64,000 bases of DNA from the NCBI GenBank assembly GCA_039586815.1, contig JBDHJR010000004.1, forward strand, positions 1-64,000, written 5' to 3'. A program made the translations under genes and the position numbers. Source of the stretch: WVYX01 sp039586815. GTDB taxonomy: Bacteria > Gemmatimonadota > Gemmatimonadetes > Gemmatimonadales > GWC2-71-9. The notes below the pieces were generated by a model. The model did no database searches. It worked only from the letters and a program-made list of their open reading frames with translations, and was not told the origin of the DNA. This document shows positions 16,150 through 25,649 of the stretch, piece by piece (position 1 is the stretch's first letter; each line of letters starts with the position of its first letter).

Positions 16150-17943
16150 CTACCTCACCACCAAATACACCTCCGCCGACAGCGAATTCAGCGCCACCCC
16201 TTCGTCCAACCGCTGCCCCGATACGGCCGTGACGTAGACCGCTATGCGCGCCCGCTCGTTCTCCGCGGTCGCGAGCAGTGAGTCGCGCGGGATGTTGCGG
16301 TCTCCCCCCGTTCCGGCATATCGTTGGGCCCGCTCGAGCAGGGGGAGCAGCGGCACCGACGCCATGATCCCACTCTCGCTCGTTAGCTCGAGCGCCACGC
16401 CCGCCGAGTCGAACTGCAGGCGCACGTCATCCGTTACCCGCACAGTATCGCGCAATGCCCCGTCGAAGTTCACGGCGTATTCGAAGCCGCTGATCGAGAT
16501 GGCCTCTTGGCCGCGCTCGACGAAGTAATTGAAGTGTTCGAAGTCACCACGTTGCCAGCGCCCTACGTAAGGCACGCCCAGCCACGCGGTGAGAAGCCGG
16601 GTGCGCTCTTCCGTCTCGCCGCGCTCGGCGGGGCGCGTTCCCTCGCCCACGGTGTCGATCGCCGCGAGCGATCCGCCGAACCACGGCTCGATGGTGCCGG
16701 TGCCGTGGGTTTCGATCAGATATCGCAGGCCCGCGCTGATTTCTCTGCGGTCGGTGTAGGACTGCTCACCGGTCGCGGGCCGCAGCGCGCCATCCACCAG
16801 CAGCTCTGTGCGCACCAGGACCTGCTCCAGCCGGTCCGTCTGGCTACCTCGTGATACGGGGTATGCGGACCATGGCCCGAAGAAGGTGAGCACCGCGACC
16901 CCGCACAACGACGCGGGGATCAAGATGATTTGTCGTGAGCCGCGCAGCGTAAAGTACACCGCGATACCGGCCAGCCAGATCGAGAGGATCGTGAGGAAGT
17001 AACGAGGCTCCGTGACGCCGTACTGGTCCACCCGCTGCCAGATCGCGAGCCACAGCATCACGATTGGGGGGAAGAGCGCGATGTAGAACCAGCGCGAGTA
17101 GGTCACGATCCAGCGGTTCTCCTCCCGCTCCCGAATGGGGTACACCAGCAGCAGGGCGAAGATGCCCACGGCGGCGACGCTGGACACCAGATAGCCGATC
17201 CACCCGCTGGGCCAATCCTGCGTGGCGATGACCTTGACCAGGTAGGCCATGAGAATCGCCATATACACCGTCACGAGTGGGACCAGGATGTACTGCGCGA
17301 AGACCTTGATGCCCTTGGGGTAGCCGGAGCGCTGTTCGAGGGCCGCGAGATCGCGCGGCACGCCGCCCAGGAAGAACCACGTATTGAACACGAAGGCGAC
17401 CACCATCCAGAGCCGGCCGTACGTCTCCTCCGGCACGTTCGCGCCGAACAACTGGTCCAGCGCCGCGAGCGCGATCGCGAGGCCTACGTACAGCACGGCG
17501 GAGAACACCCCGGCCGTGAGGAAGCGGAGGAACAGCGCCTTGTTGTACTGCCAAAAACCGTTGGGCTCGTCGTATCCCACGAACGGCAGGAACGCCACCA
17601 GCAGGTGGAGCGCCACGCTCAGCTGGAACCAGCGCGTGAACGCGATCGTCTCCGACCAGCGGGGCCACAGCAAGGCGAAGCCCAGCAGCACCAGCAGACC
17701 GCCGACCCCGAGCAGCGCACGCAGCACCATGTCCCAGCCGCGCCGCTCGGCGAGAAGCGCCAATGCGAGCAGCAGCGGTATGCCGAGCGTGGAGGGGAAG
17801 AACCAACGCTGCCAGAGGCTTTCGTCGTCCACCAGCAGCACGCCGAACACGGCTGCAGCCAGCGCCGCGAACATGACGAATGGGAACCGCACCGCGATGG
17901 CGCGGGCCTCGGTGATCACGAGCTGAATCGACGGCAGTTGCAC
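16150..17943 (-). CDS. DUF4153 polytopic membrane protein
   Basis: A 597-residue integral membrane protein, convergent with glnS and only 3 bases from it. About ten to twelve hydrophobic segments fill residues 20-370 (for example FVMFAALAAAVFGVLL, VLLGFALLWP, VVAFVFNTWFFLGG, GIFALLLVYPI). The soluble C-terminal half (about 400-597) has an extracytoplasmic look. The region FWQYNKALFLRFLTAGVFSAVL followed by a leucine-rich YVGLAIALAALDQLFG segment matches the DUF4153 family, which has no established function. The start is the GTG at 17943, with AAGGGAGAAG upstream. It lies 14 bases after the TonB receptor and is probably the last gene of that operon. Confidence 0.8.
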   Translation of the reverse strand: MQLPSIQLVITEARAIAVRFPFVMFAALAAAVFGVLLVDDESLWQRWFFPSTLGIPLLLALALLAERRGWDMVLRALLGVGGLLVLLGFALLWPRWSETIAFTRWFQLSVALHLLVAFLPFVGYDEPNGFWQYNKALFLRFLTAGVFSAVLYVGLAIALAALDQLFGANVPEETYGRLWMVVAFVFNTWFFLGGVPRDLAALEQRSGYPKGIKVFAQYILVPLVTVYMAILMAYLVKVIATQDWPSGWIGYLVSSVAAVGIFALLLVYPIREREENRWIVTYSRWFYIALFPPIVMLWLAIWQRVDQYGVTEPRYFLTILSIWLAGIAVYFTLRGSRQIILIPASLCGVAVLTFFGPWSAYPVSRGSQTDRLEQVLVRTELLVDGALRPATGEQSYTDRREISAGLRYLIETHGTGTIEPWFGGSLAAIDTVGEGTRPAERGETEERTRLLTAWLGVPYVGRWQRGDFEHFNYFVERGQEAISISGFEYAVNFDGALRDTVRVTDDVRLQFDSAGVALELTSESGIMASVPLLPLLERAQRYAGTGGDRNIPRDSLLATAENERARIAVYVTAVSGQRLDEGVALNSLSAEVYLVVR

Positions 17944-17957
17944 TGGCTTCTCCCTTC

Positions 17958-20618
17958 CTAGAACGCTGCCCGCACACGCAGGGTCGCGAGCCGCCCAATC
18001 TCGGGCGCGCCCACGAACTCCTGGTGCAGGTTGTCCAGCAGGTTCAACACGTTGAGCGAGACCAGGACGTCGGTGCGGATGGGCAACCGGTAGGCGAGCG
18101 CGAGATCCAGTACACCATACGATGCCACCTCGCCCTGGTACACGCCCGACATGACGGGGAATCTCTCCACCGCCCGCCCGCGAATCTCACCACTCAGACC
18201 CAGGTCGTCGTGGCGGTACAGCAGGGCGAGAGAGCCCTTGTTGGCCGTGGCGTTGAGGGGGATGGTGTCGGCTTGGCCCACGGCGTTGATGACCTCGAAC
18301 TCATCGCGGCTCACCCACGAGTATGTGCCGCGCACCGCCCACGAGCGGGACAGGAACGCCGCCACGTCCAGGTCGGCCCCCCACAGCGTGATCTTTCCGA
18401 AGTTGCGGTAGGTGACGATGATGTCCCACGGATCGAGCGCCTCGCGCGGCGTCACCGTCCCCACCGGCACGAGCCCGATGAGGCCGGCCAGCAGCTGCGC
18501 CGAGTCCGCCGGCAGGAAGCCGGCAAGGTATGTGGCGAGCGACGGCTGGTCGAAGAACGCGTTGGGCGTCTCCACCTGCTCCGCGCTGATGAAGTCGTTC
18601 TTCCACGTGTAGTAGACGTCGATCCCCACGCTGAGCCAGTCGCCCAGCAGTCCCGAGTACCCCAGCTCGACGGTGTTGGTGATCGTGGGGGAGAGTGCGG
18701 GGATGTCGCTCACGTCCGTCACGGGAGCGAACGTGGGCACCGGGCCAGAGATGTCCAGTCGCCCCAGCACGGTCGCCACCTCGGTGCTCGAAGGCGCCGG
18801 TATGGTCGAGATGTCGACTCCGAAGCTCTGCAGCGTGTCGACCAGCGGATCCCACAGCAGCGTCGCGTCTATCGGGATGTAGTCGGTGGGCCGGCCCACG
18901 CTCGACGGCGTGAACGGCGAACGCATGCACAACCCGTTGCAGTCGCGGGCGAACGAGTAGCCGATCTCCGGCACGCCCTGTACCCGCACGGCGTAGGGCA
19001 GTGTGACGCCGTTGGGCGCCCGCAGCGAGTCTGCGAACAGGTCGAGGAACAGGTTGTTGGTGTTCGGGGTCGAGAAGGCGCGGTTGTAGGTGAGCCGCAC
19101 CGAGTGTGCCGGTGCGGCTTGGTACACCAGCGCGGCACGCGGGGAGAACACCGGGTCCGGCAGCCGGTTGTGCAGATCTACGCGCCCGGCGGCGATCAGC
19201 TGCAGCGTGGGCGACACGGTCACGTCGGCGTGCAGATAGGCGCCCAGCTCGTTGATGGTGTCGTCGAATTCGTTGCGCCCGGTGATGGTGCCTTCGGTGC
19301 GCGGTACCGTGCTCTGGAAATCCACGCCGTAGATCAGACCCGTGCGACTCCCGATCGGTGTGCTGTGCTGCGCCTGCACCACCACCATGTAGGAGTTGTC
19401 CTGCACCGTGCTGCCGTTGCGCAGCAGGTAGGTGTCGGCTGCGTCACTCAGGTTGATGAATGCCTGGGCGAAGAACGGCCCGTGGCGCAGCCGCGTTTGC
19501 GCGTAGAAATAGCGCCAGTCCTGCACTTGTGCGGCACCCAGCGGCGTGAGGTCCACGTTGCGCAGCGCGTTGTTCAGCCCGACGGCCGTGACGAGCTCCG
19601 TGCGTGTCGTGGGACGCCAGTCGAGCCGCAGCTCTCCAGAGATGCGCTCCACTACTGAATCACGCGCGCCGATCAGCAGCGTATCGGGATTGGCTCCAAG
19701 GGCGATTGCCTGGGCGCGGTTGTCCTGCTCCACGGGGTCCACGTACTGCCAGTCCTCGCCGCGCAAGTACTGGGCCGAGAGCTTGAACGCGAAGCGCTCC
19801 CCCAGCGTGCCCGCGTAGCGCAGCCCCCCCTGCACCAGCGGCGCGGACCCGCCCGCCAGCGACACCACCCCGCCGCGGTGCTCGAACGGCGGCCGCGTGA
19901 TCATGTGCATCACGCCGTTGGCGCTGTTGGGGCCGTACAGTGCCGAGCCGGGACCCCGCACCACCTCGATCCGCTCCAGGTCGTCGTTGGTGACCGGGAC
20001 GAAGTTGAACACGTTGATGCGGAGCGATGGGACCGAGATGTAGCGGTAGTCGCTTAGGGCCAGCAGGGCGCCCGAGGCCACGTTGTTGAAGCCGCGCACG
20101 ACTATCTCGTGCTGTGTGATGCCGGTCTGGGAGAAGTCCACGGCTGCCACGGTTCTTATGTGATCCACCGAGGTGAGCGCGTTGGCTTCCTCTATTGTCG
20201 GCGTCTCGACCACCGATACGGATGCAGCGGCATCCAGGGCCTTCTGCTCGGAGCGCGAGGCGGTGACGATCACGGGATTGACGGTGAAGGCCAGCGGCGC
20301 GAGTGCCACTGCGAGTGTACGTGACTCACCCGCTACGAGGGTGACGTCCTCGACCAGCTCGCGGTGGCCGATGCGGGTGAACGCCACGAGGTACCGGCCA
20401 GGGGGCACGGCCTCGAGCGAGAAAGTGCCTGTCTCGTTCGTGTGGGTGCGCGCGACCAGGTCGCGGTCGGCGCGCAGGTCCACGCGCACACCGTTTACGG
20501 GTTCGCCGCTCAGGGAGTCCCGCACTGTGCCGGCGATGGACGCCTGCTGAGCCGGTGCGGAACTGGCGTGGCAGCAAACCAACAAGACGGTGGCGAGGGC
20601 GCCCCGCCAGCCTGTCAT
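17958..20618 (-). CDS. TonB-dependent outer-membrane receptor with carboxypeptidase-regulatory N-domain
   Basis: An 886-residue outer-membrane receptor, energised by TonB, for an unknown ligand. The signal peptide runs MTGWRGALATVLLVCCHAS to about APAQQ. Next is a CarboxypepD_reg beta-sandwich (about 25-110: SIAGTVRDSLSGEPVNGVRV, PGRYLVAFTRIGHRE), then a plug domain (about 125-235: VIVTASRSEQ, IVVRGFNN, IEVVRGPGSALYGPNSANGV), then a 22-strand barrel ending in a C-terminal Phe (LATLRVRAAF). I prefer the ATG at 20618: GGGGAG lies 10 bases ahead of it but only 1 base before the in-frame ATG at 20627. It follows the zinc-ribbon kinase by about 20 bases, so a signalling link between kinase and uptake is possible. 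Confidence 0.92.
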   Translation of the reverse strand: MTGWRGALATVLLVCCHASSAPAQQASIAGTVRDSLSGEPVNGVRVDLRADRDLVARTHTNETGTFSLEAVPPGRYLVAFTRIGHRELVEDVTLVAGESRTLAVALAPLAFTVNPVIVTASRSEQKALDAAASVSVVETPTIEEANALTSVDHIRTVAAVDFSQTGITQHEIVVRGFNNVASGALLALSDYRYISVPSLRINVFNFVPVTNDDLERIEVVRGPGSALYGPNSANGVMHMITRPPFEHRGGVVSLAGGSAPLVQGGLRYAGTLGERFAFKLSAQYLRGEDWQYVDPVEQDNRAQAIALGANPDTLLIGARDSVVERISGELRLDWRPTTRTELVTAVGLNNALRNVDLTPLGAAQVQDWRYFYAQTRLRHGPFFAQAFINLSDAADTYLLRNGSTVQDNSYMVVVQAQHSTPIGSRTGLIYGVDFQSTVPRTEGTITGRNEFDDTINELGAYLHADVTVSPTLQLIAAGRVDLHNRLPDPVFSPRAALVYQAAPAHSVRLTYNRAFSTPNTNNLFLDLFADSLRAPNGVTLPYAVRVQGVPEIGYSFARDCNGLCMRSPFTPSSVGRPTDYIPIDATLLWDPLVDTLQSFGVDISTIPAPSSTEVATVLGRLDISGPVPTFAPVTDVSDIPALSPTITNTVELGYSGLLGDWLSVGIDVYYTWKNDFISAEQVETPNAFFDQPSLATYLAGFLPADSAQLLAGLIGLVPVGTVTPREALDPWDIIVTYRNFGKITLWGADLDVAAFLSRSWAVRGTYSWVSRDEFEVINAVGQADTIPLNATANKGSLALLYRHDDLGLSGEIRGRAVERFPVMSGVYQGEVASYGVLDLALAYRLPIRTDVLVSLNVLNLLDNLHQEFVGAPEIGRLATLRVRAAF

Positions 20619-20637
20619 CAGCGTCATACTCCCCGGT

Positions 20638-23600
20638 CTATCTGCTCGAGCCGGAGCGGCGCGGCGCAGACCGGACGTCGTCTCGCCACCGTGCCACCGA
20701 GTCGCGCAGCACCGCACGCGGGCCGTTGGCATCGCGCAGGACATCGAATAGCTGATCGTACACATCGCGTGCGCCCAGGCCGTCGCCGACCGCCAGGAGG
20801 GCGCGCGCGCGGAGTGGCCAGATTTCCGGCCACGCCACCTGATCCACGAATCCCGCCATGTGCTCGTAACTCTGTGTTGCGGCGAGGACCTCATCGTAGT
20901 CGCCAGTAGCAGTAGCGACGCGGGCGCGCTCGAGCTGCAAGGGCCACAACGATTCGACCAGTCCGAAGGTCACCTGCTCGATGCGGTGCCGTCGTGTCGC
21001 TTCCTGCCACTCGTGGAGTGCGCCGACCGTATCGCCGCTCGCCAGGAGGTCCAGCGCCACCAGGTCACCTCGCAGGCTCGCGTCGAGCGGGGCAGTGCCA
21101 CCGGCATCGGCGATCTCTCCCAAACGCCGCACCGCACGGGCTGCGGCCGCCGCGTCGCGGCCGCGATGGAAGCGGGCCGCCAGCCAGAGGGCGATGGGGT
21201 TGTCGGTCTGCTCGGTGAGCAGACGCCGCGCCGCGGCTGCCTGTGCGGCGCTGTCCGCGAGGGTCGCGACGCCCGTGACCGCGGCGAGCACGACCCAGCG
21301 GTCGAGATCCTCGTGGGGCACGTTGCGCCGGCGGGCCATCCGCATCAGCGAATCGGCGGAGGCGTACTGGCCGGTGCCCAGCAGTCGCGCCATCCGCATG
21401 CGGAATGCCACTCGCCGGTCTTGCTCCGTGGCGGCGCGCTCCCAGAGAGACCTGATCGCGAGGCGGGCCACCTCGCGCAGCGACAGGGGTTGCTCGAAGT
21501 CGCCGGCCGAGAGGGCGAACATTTCGAGCGCCGTGGGTGGGCGGCGATCGAGTGACCCGGTCACTCGCAGGGCTGCCGACGAGCCCTGGTAGAGGAGAGA
21601 GTCCGCCATGCGCATCAACTCTGCCCAGACCGAGGTGCTGTCGATCTGGAGATACCGGCTCATGTATCGGGTGGCTTCGGCCTCGCTTTCCTGCATGACC
21701 GCGATGATGACGAGTTGGCCGATGGCTGCGGCGAAATCGGGATCGCGCTCGTGCACCTGCTCGAACTCCCAGCGGGCCGTCGTCGGCTCGATACCCAGTA
21801 GCGCGCCGAAGTAGACCTTGAGGAATCCCAGCATGAACCAGGCATCCACGGCGTCGGGGTGGCGCTCGACGATGCCCTGGAACACCTCCTGGGCGCGGTT
21901 GAGGTCGCCGTCACCGACGAGGATCTCGTAGCCCTCCAGGAGCTCGCGAGTCGTGGGATCGAGTCCGTCCTTGTAGCGCCGCGCGGCATCGAGGGCGGAG
22001 CGGGCGGCACCGGTCCCCCGCGTCGGCTGCGTGCGCAGTATCTCCGCCAGCATGCGCTTGAAGTGAGCGGGTGCGAACGACGAGTCGAGCTCGATCACCT
22101 CGTCGAACCGCTCGATCGCCAGGTCGAATGCCGCGCGGCGAAAGTGCGTGTCGCCCGCGTAGTACGCGTTGAACGCGCGCAGCCCGCTGGGGAGTGCCGG
22201 ATTCCAGCCGGTGCGCTCGCCGGCCACGCGCTCAGCGAAGGCGCGGGACACAATGCCGGAGACGAGCCCGGACAGGCTGTCGAGCGGGCCCGCCGCCTCG
22301 GCACTGCCAATGAGCCGCGGAGAGGAGCCGTCGCGGACCTGCACCTCGATGCTTAGCTCACCGGAGGCAGTGACCTCCGCCGTGCCCCACAGGATCTCAG
22401 AGGCACCGAGTGTGGCTGCCACGAACCTGGTGAGCGTGTCGAGGGTCGCCGCGCCGGCCTGGAAGTGGTCGGCGATGGACTGGCGCACCCGCTCGGCGCT
22501 CAGCACGCGGTACTCGGGTAGCCAGTGGAGCTGATCCTCGAATGCCTGTGGCAGCGCCGACGTCAGGTCGATTCCCTCGATGTCGGCCGCCACCGAGAAC
22601 GGGAGCACCGCAATCGTCGGCGCGCGCGCGCTCACCGAACCGCGGTCCCACGGCGCTCCCCAGATCGACCACCCTGCGACGGCACCGACCGCCACGGCGG
22701 ACACGATGCCCACGACCCACTTCAGGGTTCGTGGTTTGTGCTCCGCCTGCTTGAGGGCGTCGAGCCATTCCTTGGCCGACTTGGGTCGCCGCTGCCGGTC
22801 CAGCGCCAGCGGTGCGGCGAGCACGCGTGCTTGCGTCGGGGTGAGGTCGGGCCGCGCCAGGATCACGGCGCGCTCGGCGGACGAGACGTCACTGAACATC
22901 TCGATGCGCTGTCCGGTGAGGGCCTCGCAGGCAACGGCGGCGAGCGCGTAAAGGTCCGCCCGGCCGTCGATGTGCTCGCCATCTGAAGCCTGCTCGGGCG
23001 CCATGTAGGCCGGCGTACCGACGACGGCGCCCGTCTGCGTGATGTGCTCGCTTCCCGCGGCGCTGATGGCCCGGGCGATCCCGAAATCGGCCACCTGAGC
23101 GTGCCCCGCCGACAGCAGGATGTTCTCCGGTTTGATGTCACGGTGCACGATGTCCCGCGCGTGCGCGTAGCTCAGCGCGGCCGCGACCTCTCGGATCAGC
23201 TGCAGGGTGTCATCGAGCGGGATGTGCCGCTCGCGCTTCATGCGGTCCCGCATCGATTCACCCTCTACGAACGGCATCACGTAGTACAGGAGACCGTCCG
23301 CCTCACCGGAGTCGTGCACCGGAAGGATGTGCGGGTGCTGCAGTCGAGCGGTGATCCCGATCTCCCGCAGGAATCGCTGCGGTCCCAGGGTGGACGCCAG
23401 CTCGGGAGACAGGACCTTCACGGCGACGTGGCGGTCGTGCTTCAGGTCGTGCGCCAGGTAGACGGTCGCCATGCCACCGCGCCCGATCTCGCGCTCGATC
23501 ACGTACCGCTCCGACAGGGCCTGCTTGACCCGGCGGAAGTGCACATCGCCCGTGGTGGTGGTGGATTCGCTGCCGCCTGAGGGGGGCGGGGGCTTCCCCG

Positions 23601-23694
23601 GTACGGTGGTGGCCCCACCGCACTTGGGACAGAAGCTGGCACCCTCTGGAAGAGGGCCACCGCATTTGGGACAGGACTGCGCCGAATCACCCAT
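20638..23694 (-). CDS. Membrane Ser/Thr protein kinase with N-terminal zinc ribbon and C-terminal repeat region
   Basis: About 1018 residues. The N-terminus is a zinc ribbon, CPKCGG at about 8-13 and again at 23-28. The Hanks-type kinase domain follows (about 60-330): GRGGMATVY, VAVKVL, HRDIKPENILL, DFGIARA and MAPEQASDG, so all catalytic motifs are intact. A single membrane helix (VVGIVSAVAVGAVAGW, near 350) puts the rest outside the cytoplasm: a TolB-like segment (TIAVLPFSVAADIEGIDL) and a long TPR-like helical region to the end. I chose the ATG at 23694 because it starts just before the zinc ribbon; a TTG 57 bases upstream is possible. It lies 62 bases downstream of the BTAD regulator and directly upstream of the TonB receptor. 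Confidence 0.88.
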   Translation of the reverse strand: MGDSAQSCPKCGGPLPEGASFCPKCGGATTVPGKPPPPSGGSESTTTTGDVHFRRVKQALSERYVIEREIGRGGMATVYLAHDLKHDRHVAVKVLSPELASTLGPQRFLREIGITARLQHPHILPVHDSGEADGLLYYVMPFVEGESMRDRMKRERHIPLDDTLQLIREVAAALSYAHARDIVHRDIKPENILLSAGHAQVADFGIARAISAAGSEHITQTGAVVGTPAYMAPEQASDGEHIDGRADLYALAAVACEALTGQRIEMFSDVSSAERAVILARPDLTPTQARVLAAPLALDRQRRPKSAKEWLDALKQAEHKPRTLKWVVGIVSAVAVGAVAGWSIWGAPWDRGSVSARAPTIAVLPFSVAADIEGIDLTSALPQAFEDQLHWLPEYRVLSAERVRQSIADHFQAGAATLDTLTRFVAATLGASEILWGTAEVTASGELSIEVQVRDGSSPRLIGSAEAAGPLDSLSGLVSGIVSRAFAERVAGERTGWNPALPSGLRAFNAYYAGDTHFRRAAFDLAIERFDEVIELDSSFAPAHFKRMLAEILRTQPTRGTGAARSALDAARRYKDGLDPTTRELLEGYEILVGDGDLNRAQEVFQGIVERHPDAVDAWFMLGFLKVYFGALLGIEPTTARWEFEQVHERDPDFAAAIGQLVIIAVMQESEAEATRYMSRYLQIDSTSVWAELMRMADSLLYQGSSAALRVTGSLDRRPPTALEMFALSAGDFEQPLSLREVARLAIRSLWERAATEQDRRVAFRMRMARLLGTGQYASADSLMRMARRRNVPHEDLDRWVVLAAVTGVATLADSAAQAAAARRLLTEQTDNPIALWLAARFHRGRDAAAAARAVRRLGEIADAGGTAPLDASLRGDLVALDLLASGDTVGALHEWQEATRRHRIEQVTFGLVESLWPLQLERARVATATGDYDEVLAATQSYEHMAGFVDQVAWPEIWPLRARALLAVGDGLGARDVYDQLFDVLRDANGPRAVLRDSVARWRDDVRSAPRRSGSSR

Positions 23695-23756
23695 TCTCCA
23701 CCCACGAACCCGTGCCTTCCCGAAGATGCGGGCGGGCACCACCCTGTGCAACCAGG

Positions 23757-25649
23757 CTACTGGCTATTACTAATCCGCTGCCGCTGTCCCGCTGTGAGCA
23801 TATCCCGGGCGACGATGTCCTGCACGATGCGCGCCAGGAACGCGTAGCCGCGTGGCTCGGCCACGAGCCAGCGCTGCCACTCCAGCTCGTCGAGTGCCGC
23901 CCTGAGCTGCTTGCCGGACAGCTCGGTGGCGCGCTCGATCTGGTCCAACTCGACGCGGTCTCCGAGCACCGCTGCGGCGGCGAGCACCTGCTGCGCGTCC
24001 TGCGTGAGTCTGCGGAAGCCTACGCGTATCGCAGCAACCACCGCGTCGGGCAGATCCGCCGGCAGGGTCTGGTCGAGCGTCTTGGCCGGCTCGGGCCACG
24101 CGCCGGTGATGGTGCCCAGGTCGAGGCCCAGTGCCACCGCGTGCAGCAGTTCCACCGCGAGCAGCGGAAGACCCGCCGAGTCCACGGCAACGCGCCGCGC
24201 GAGGCGGTCGAGCTCGCTGTCCTCAAACGTCGGCACCGCCCACGCGGCGAGCCGGCGCAACGCCGCCGCGTCGAGCGGCTCGAGGTGCACCGCAACTCCG
24301 GCCACGTCGCGCCCGATGCGCGAGCGCAGGTCGTCCAGTTCGTCGCGCGGCGGTTGCGGCTGCATGCCGAACAGCACGTACAGGGCCTGGGCGGTGAGGT
24401 CGCGCACGGCCGCGACCAGCGCAAGGAGCGAGTCGCGGTCGAGCCACTGTGCATCGTCGACCGCCAGCACGATGGGTTGCTCGTCGGCGACAACTCTCAG
24501 TATGTCGCGCAGTGCCGAGCCGAGAGTTCCCTCGGAGGGCTTGCCGCTGCGGAAGCGGTCCGCCCACTCGGGGATCTCCGCGGCGAACGCGCCTATGGCG
24601 GATGCTGATGCTGCGGCGAGTCCCCCGGCGTCGAGCAGCCCGCCGCGTGCCAGCCCGAGCGTGCCGCTCCAGGGCTGTTCCATGTCCGCCTCAACCGCAC
24701 GCACGGCGGCTACCGCTGCGCCGTCGAGTCGCGCACGCGCTAGCAGCTCTTCGGCGAGGCGTGACTTGCCCAGTCCGGAATCGGCTTCGATGACGCACGC
24801 AGTGGCGCGCCGCTCCCGCGTGCATGCATCGAGCGCATCGAGCAACCGTTCCAGCTCGGCTTCTCGTCCCACCAGGGGAGTGCGACGCAACTCGGCGCCC
24901 TGCTCGGGCGCGGTGGGCACCTCACCCGAGAAGCGCCACTCACGCTCGTGCCTCACGCGCTCGGCCAGAGCCGTAGTGGCCTCGTCGGGGGCTGCTCCTA
25001 CCTCCTCAAGTCGGGCGGCGAACTGCGCGTAGCGCTCGAGCGCCCCCGCGCGGTCTCCGGCGATGGCCATTGCCCTCATTGCGACCTGCACGCCCTCGTT
25101 GGCACCGGGGTCGAGGTCGAGTGCGCGTGCGGCAGCGGTCGCCGCGTCGCCCACCTGTGCGCGATCCAGCAACTCACGAGCCCAGTGAACCAGCGCGCCG
25201 GCTGTGCGCCCGCGCCAGCGTAGCCGCTCCGCACCGAGCCAATCCTCGAAGCCCGAGGCGTCGGGGACGCTGAACCCCTCGAGGAAGTCGCCGCCGGCGA
25301 GTTCGGCTACTTCTTGCCACTCACCCTGCTGCTCCAGCGCTGCGAACTCGTCGGTATCGAGCCGCACCGCGCCGTCCGCGAGTCGCACCTGGTCGTGCTC
25401 GGTAGTGAGATTGTCTTCGCCCAGCGCCCGCCGCAGCACGCGGATCGCTTCGCGCAACGAGTGGCGCGCGGACGACTCCGGTTTCTCGGCCCACAGCAGG
25501 CCGATGAGGTGCTCTCTGGTGCGCGTCCGCTTGGGGGAGTGGGCCAGGTACACCAGCAGGGCGAGGTTCTTGCGCCACAGCAGCTCCGCCGGCGGGGCCT
25601 CTCCCTCTAGCGTGACCTCGACCGGTCCCAGCGTGCGGCAGTGGATCAT
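23757..25649 (-). CDS. BTAD/SARP-type transcriptional regulator with AAA ATPase domain
   Basis: A 630-residue regulator of the AfsR/SARP kind. Residues 1-95 form an OmpR-like winged helix (MIHCRTLGPVEVTLEG, LLVYLAHSPKRTRTREHLI, LREAIRVLRRAL). Residues about 100-240 are the BTAD helical repeat (DFLEGFSVPDASGFEDWL, RAGALERYAQFAARLEEVGA). An AAA/STAND ATPase follows (about 265-560) with Walker A EADSGLGKS and Walker B IVLAVDDAQW. It lacks the long TPR tail and any C-terminal LuxR helix-turn-helix. The ATG at 25649 overlaps the upstream kinase stop as ATGA, so the two are translationally coupled. The kinase may phosphorylate or gate this regulator (inference). Confidence 0.85.
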   Translation of the reverse strand: MIHCRTLGPVEVTLEGEAPPAELLWRKNLALLVYLAHSPKRTRTREHLIGLLWAEKPESSARHSLREAIRVLRRALGEDNLTTEHDQVRLADGAVRLDTDEFAALEQQGEWQEVAELAGGDFLEGFSVPDASGFEDWLGAERLRWRGRTAGALVHWARELLDRAQVGDAATAAARALDLDPGANEGVQVAMRAMAIAGDRAGALERYAQFAARLEEVGAAPDEATTALAERVRHEREWRFSGEVPTAPEQGAELRRTPLVGREAELERLLDALDACTRERRATACVIEADSGLGKSRLAEELLARARLDGAAVAAVRAVEADMEQPWSGTLGLARGGLLDAGGLAAASASAIGAFAAEIPEWADRFRSGKPSEGTLGSALRDILRVVADEQPIVLAVDDAQWLDRDSLLALVAAVRDLTAQALYVLFGMQPQPPRDELDDLRSRIGRDVAGVAVHLEPLDAAALRRLAAWAVPTFEDSELDRLARRVAVDSAGLPLLAVELLHAVALGLDLGTITGAWPEPAKTLDQTLPADLPDAVVAAIRVGFRRLTQDAQQVLAAAAVLGDRVELDQIERATELSGKQLRAALDELEWQRWLVAEPRGYAFLARIVQDIVARDMLTAGQRQRISNSQ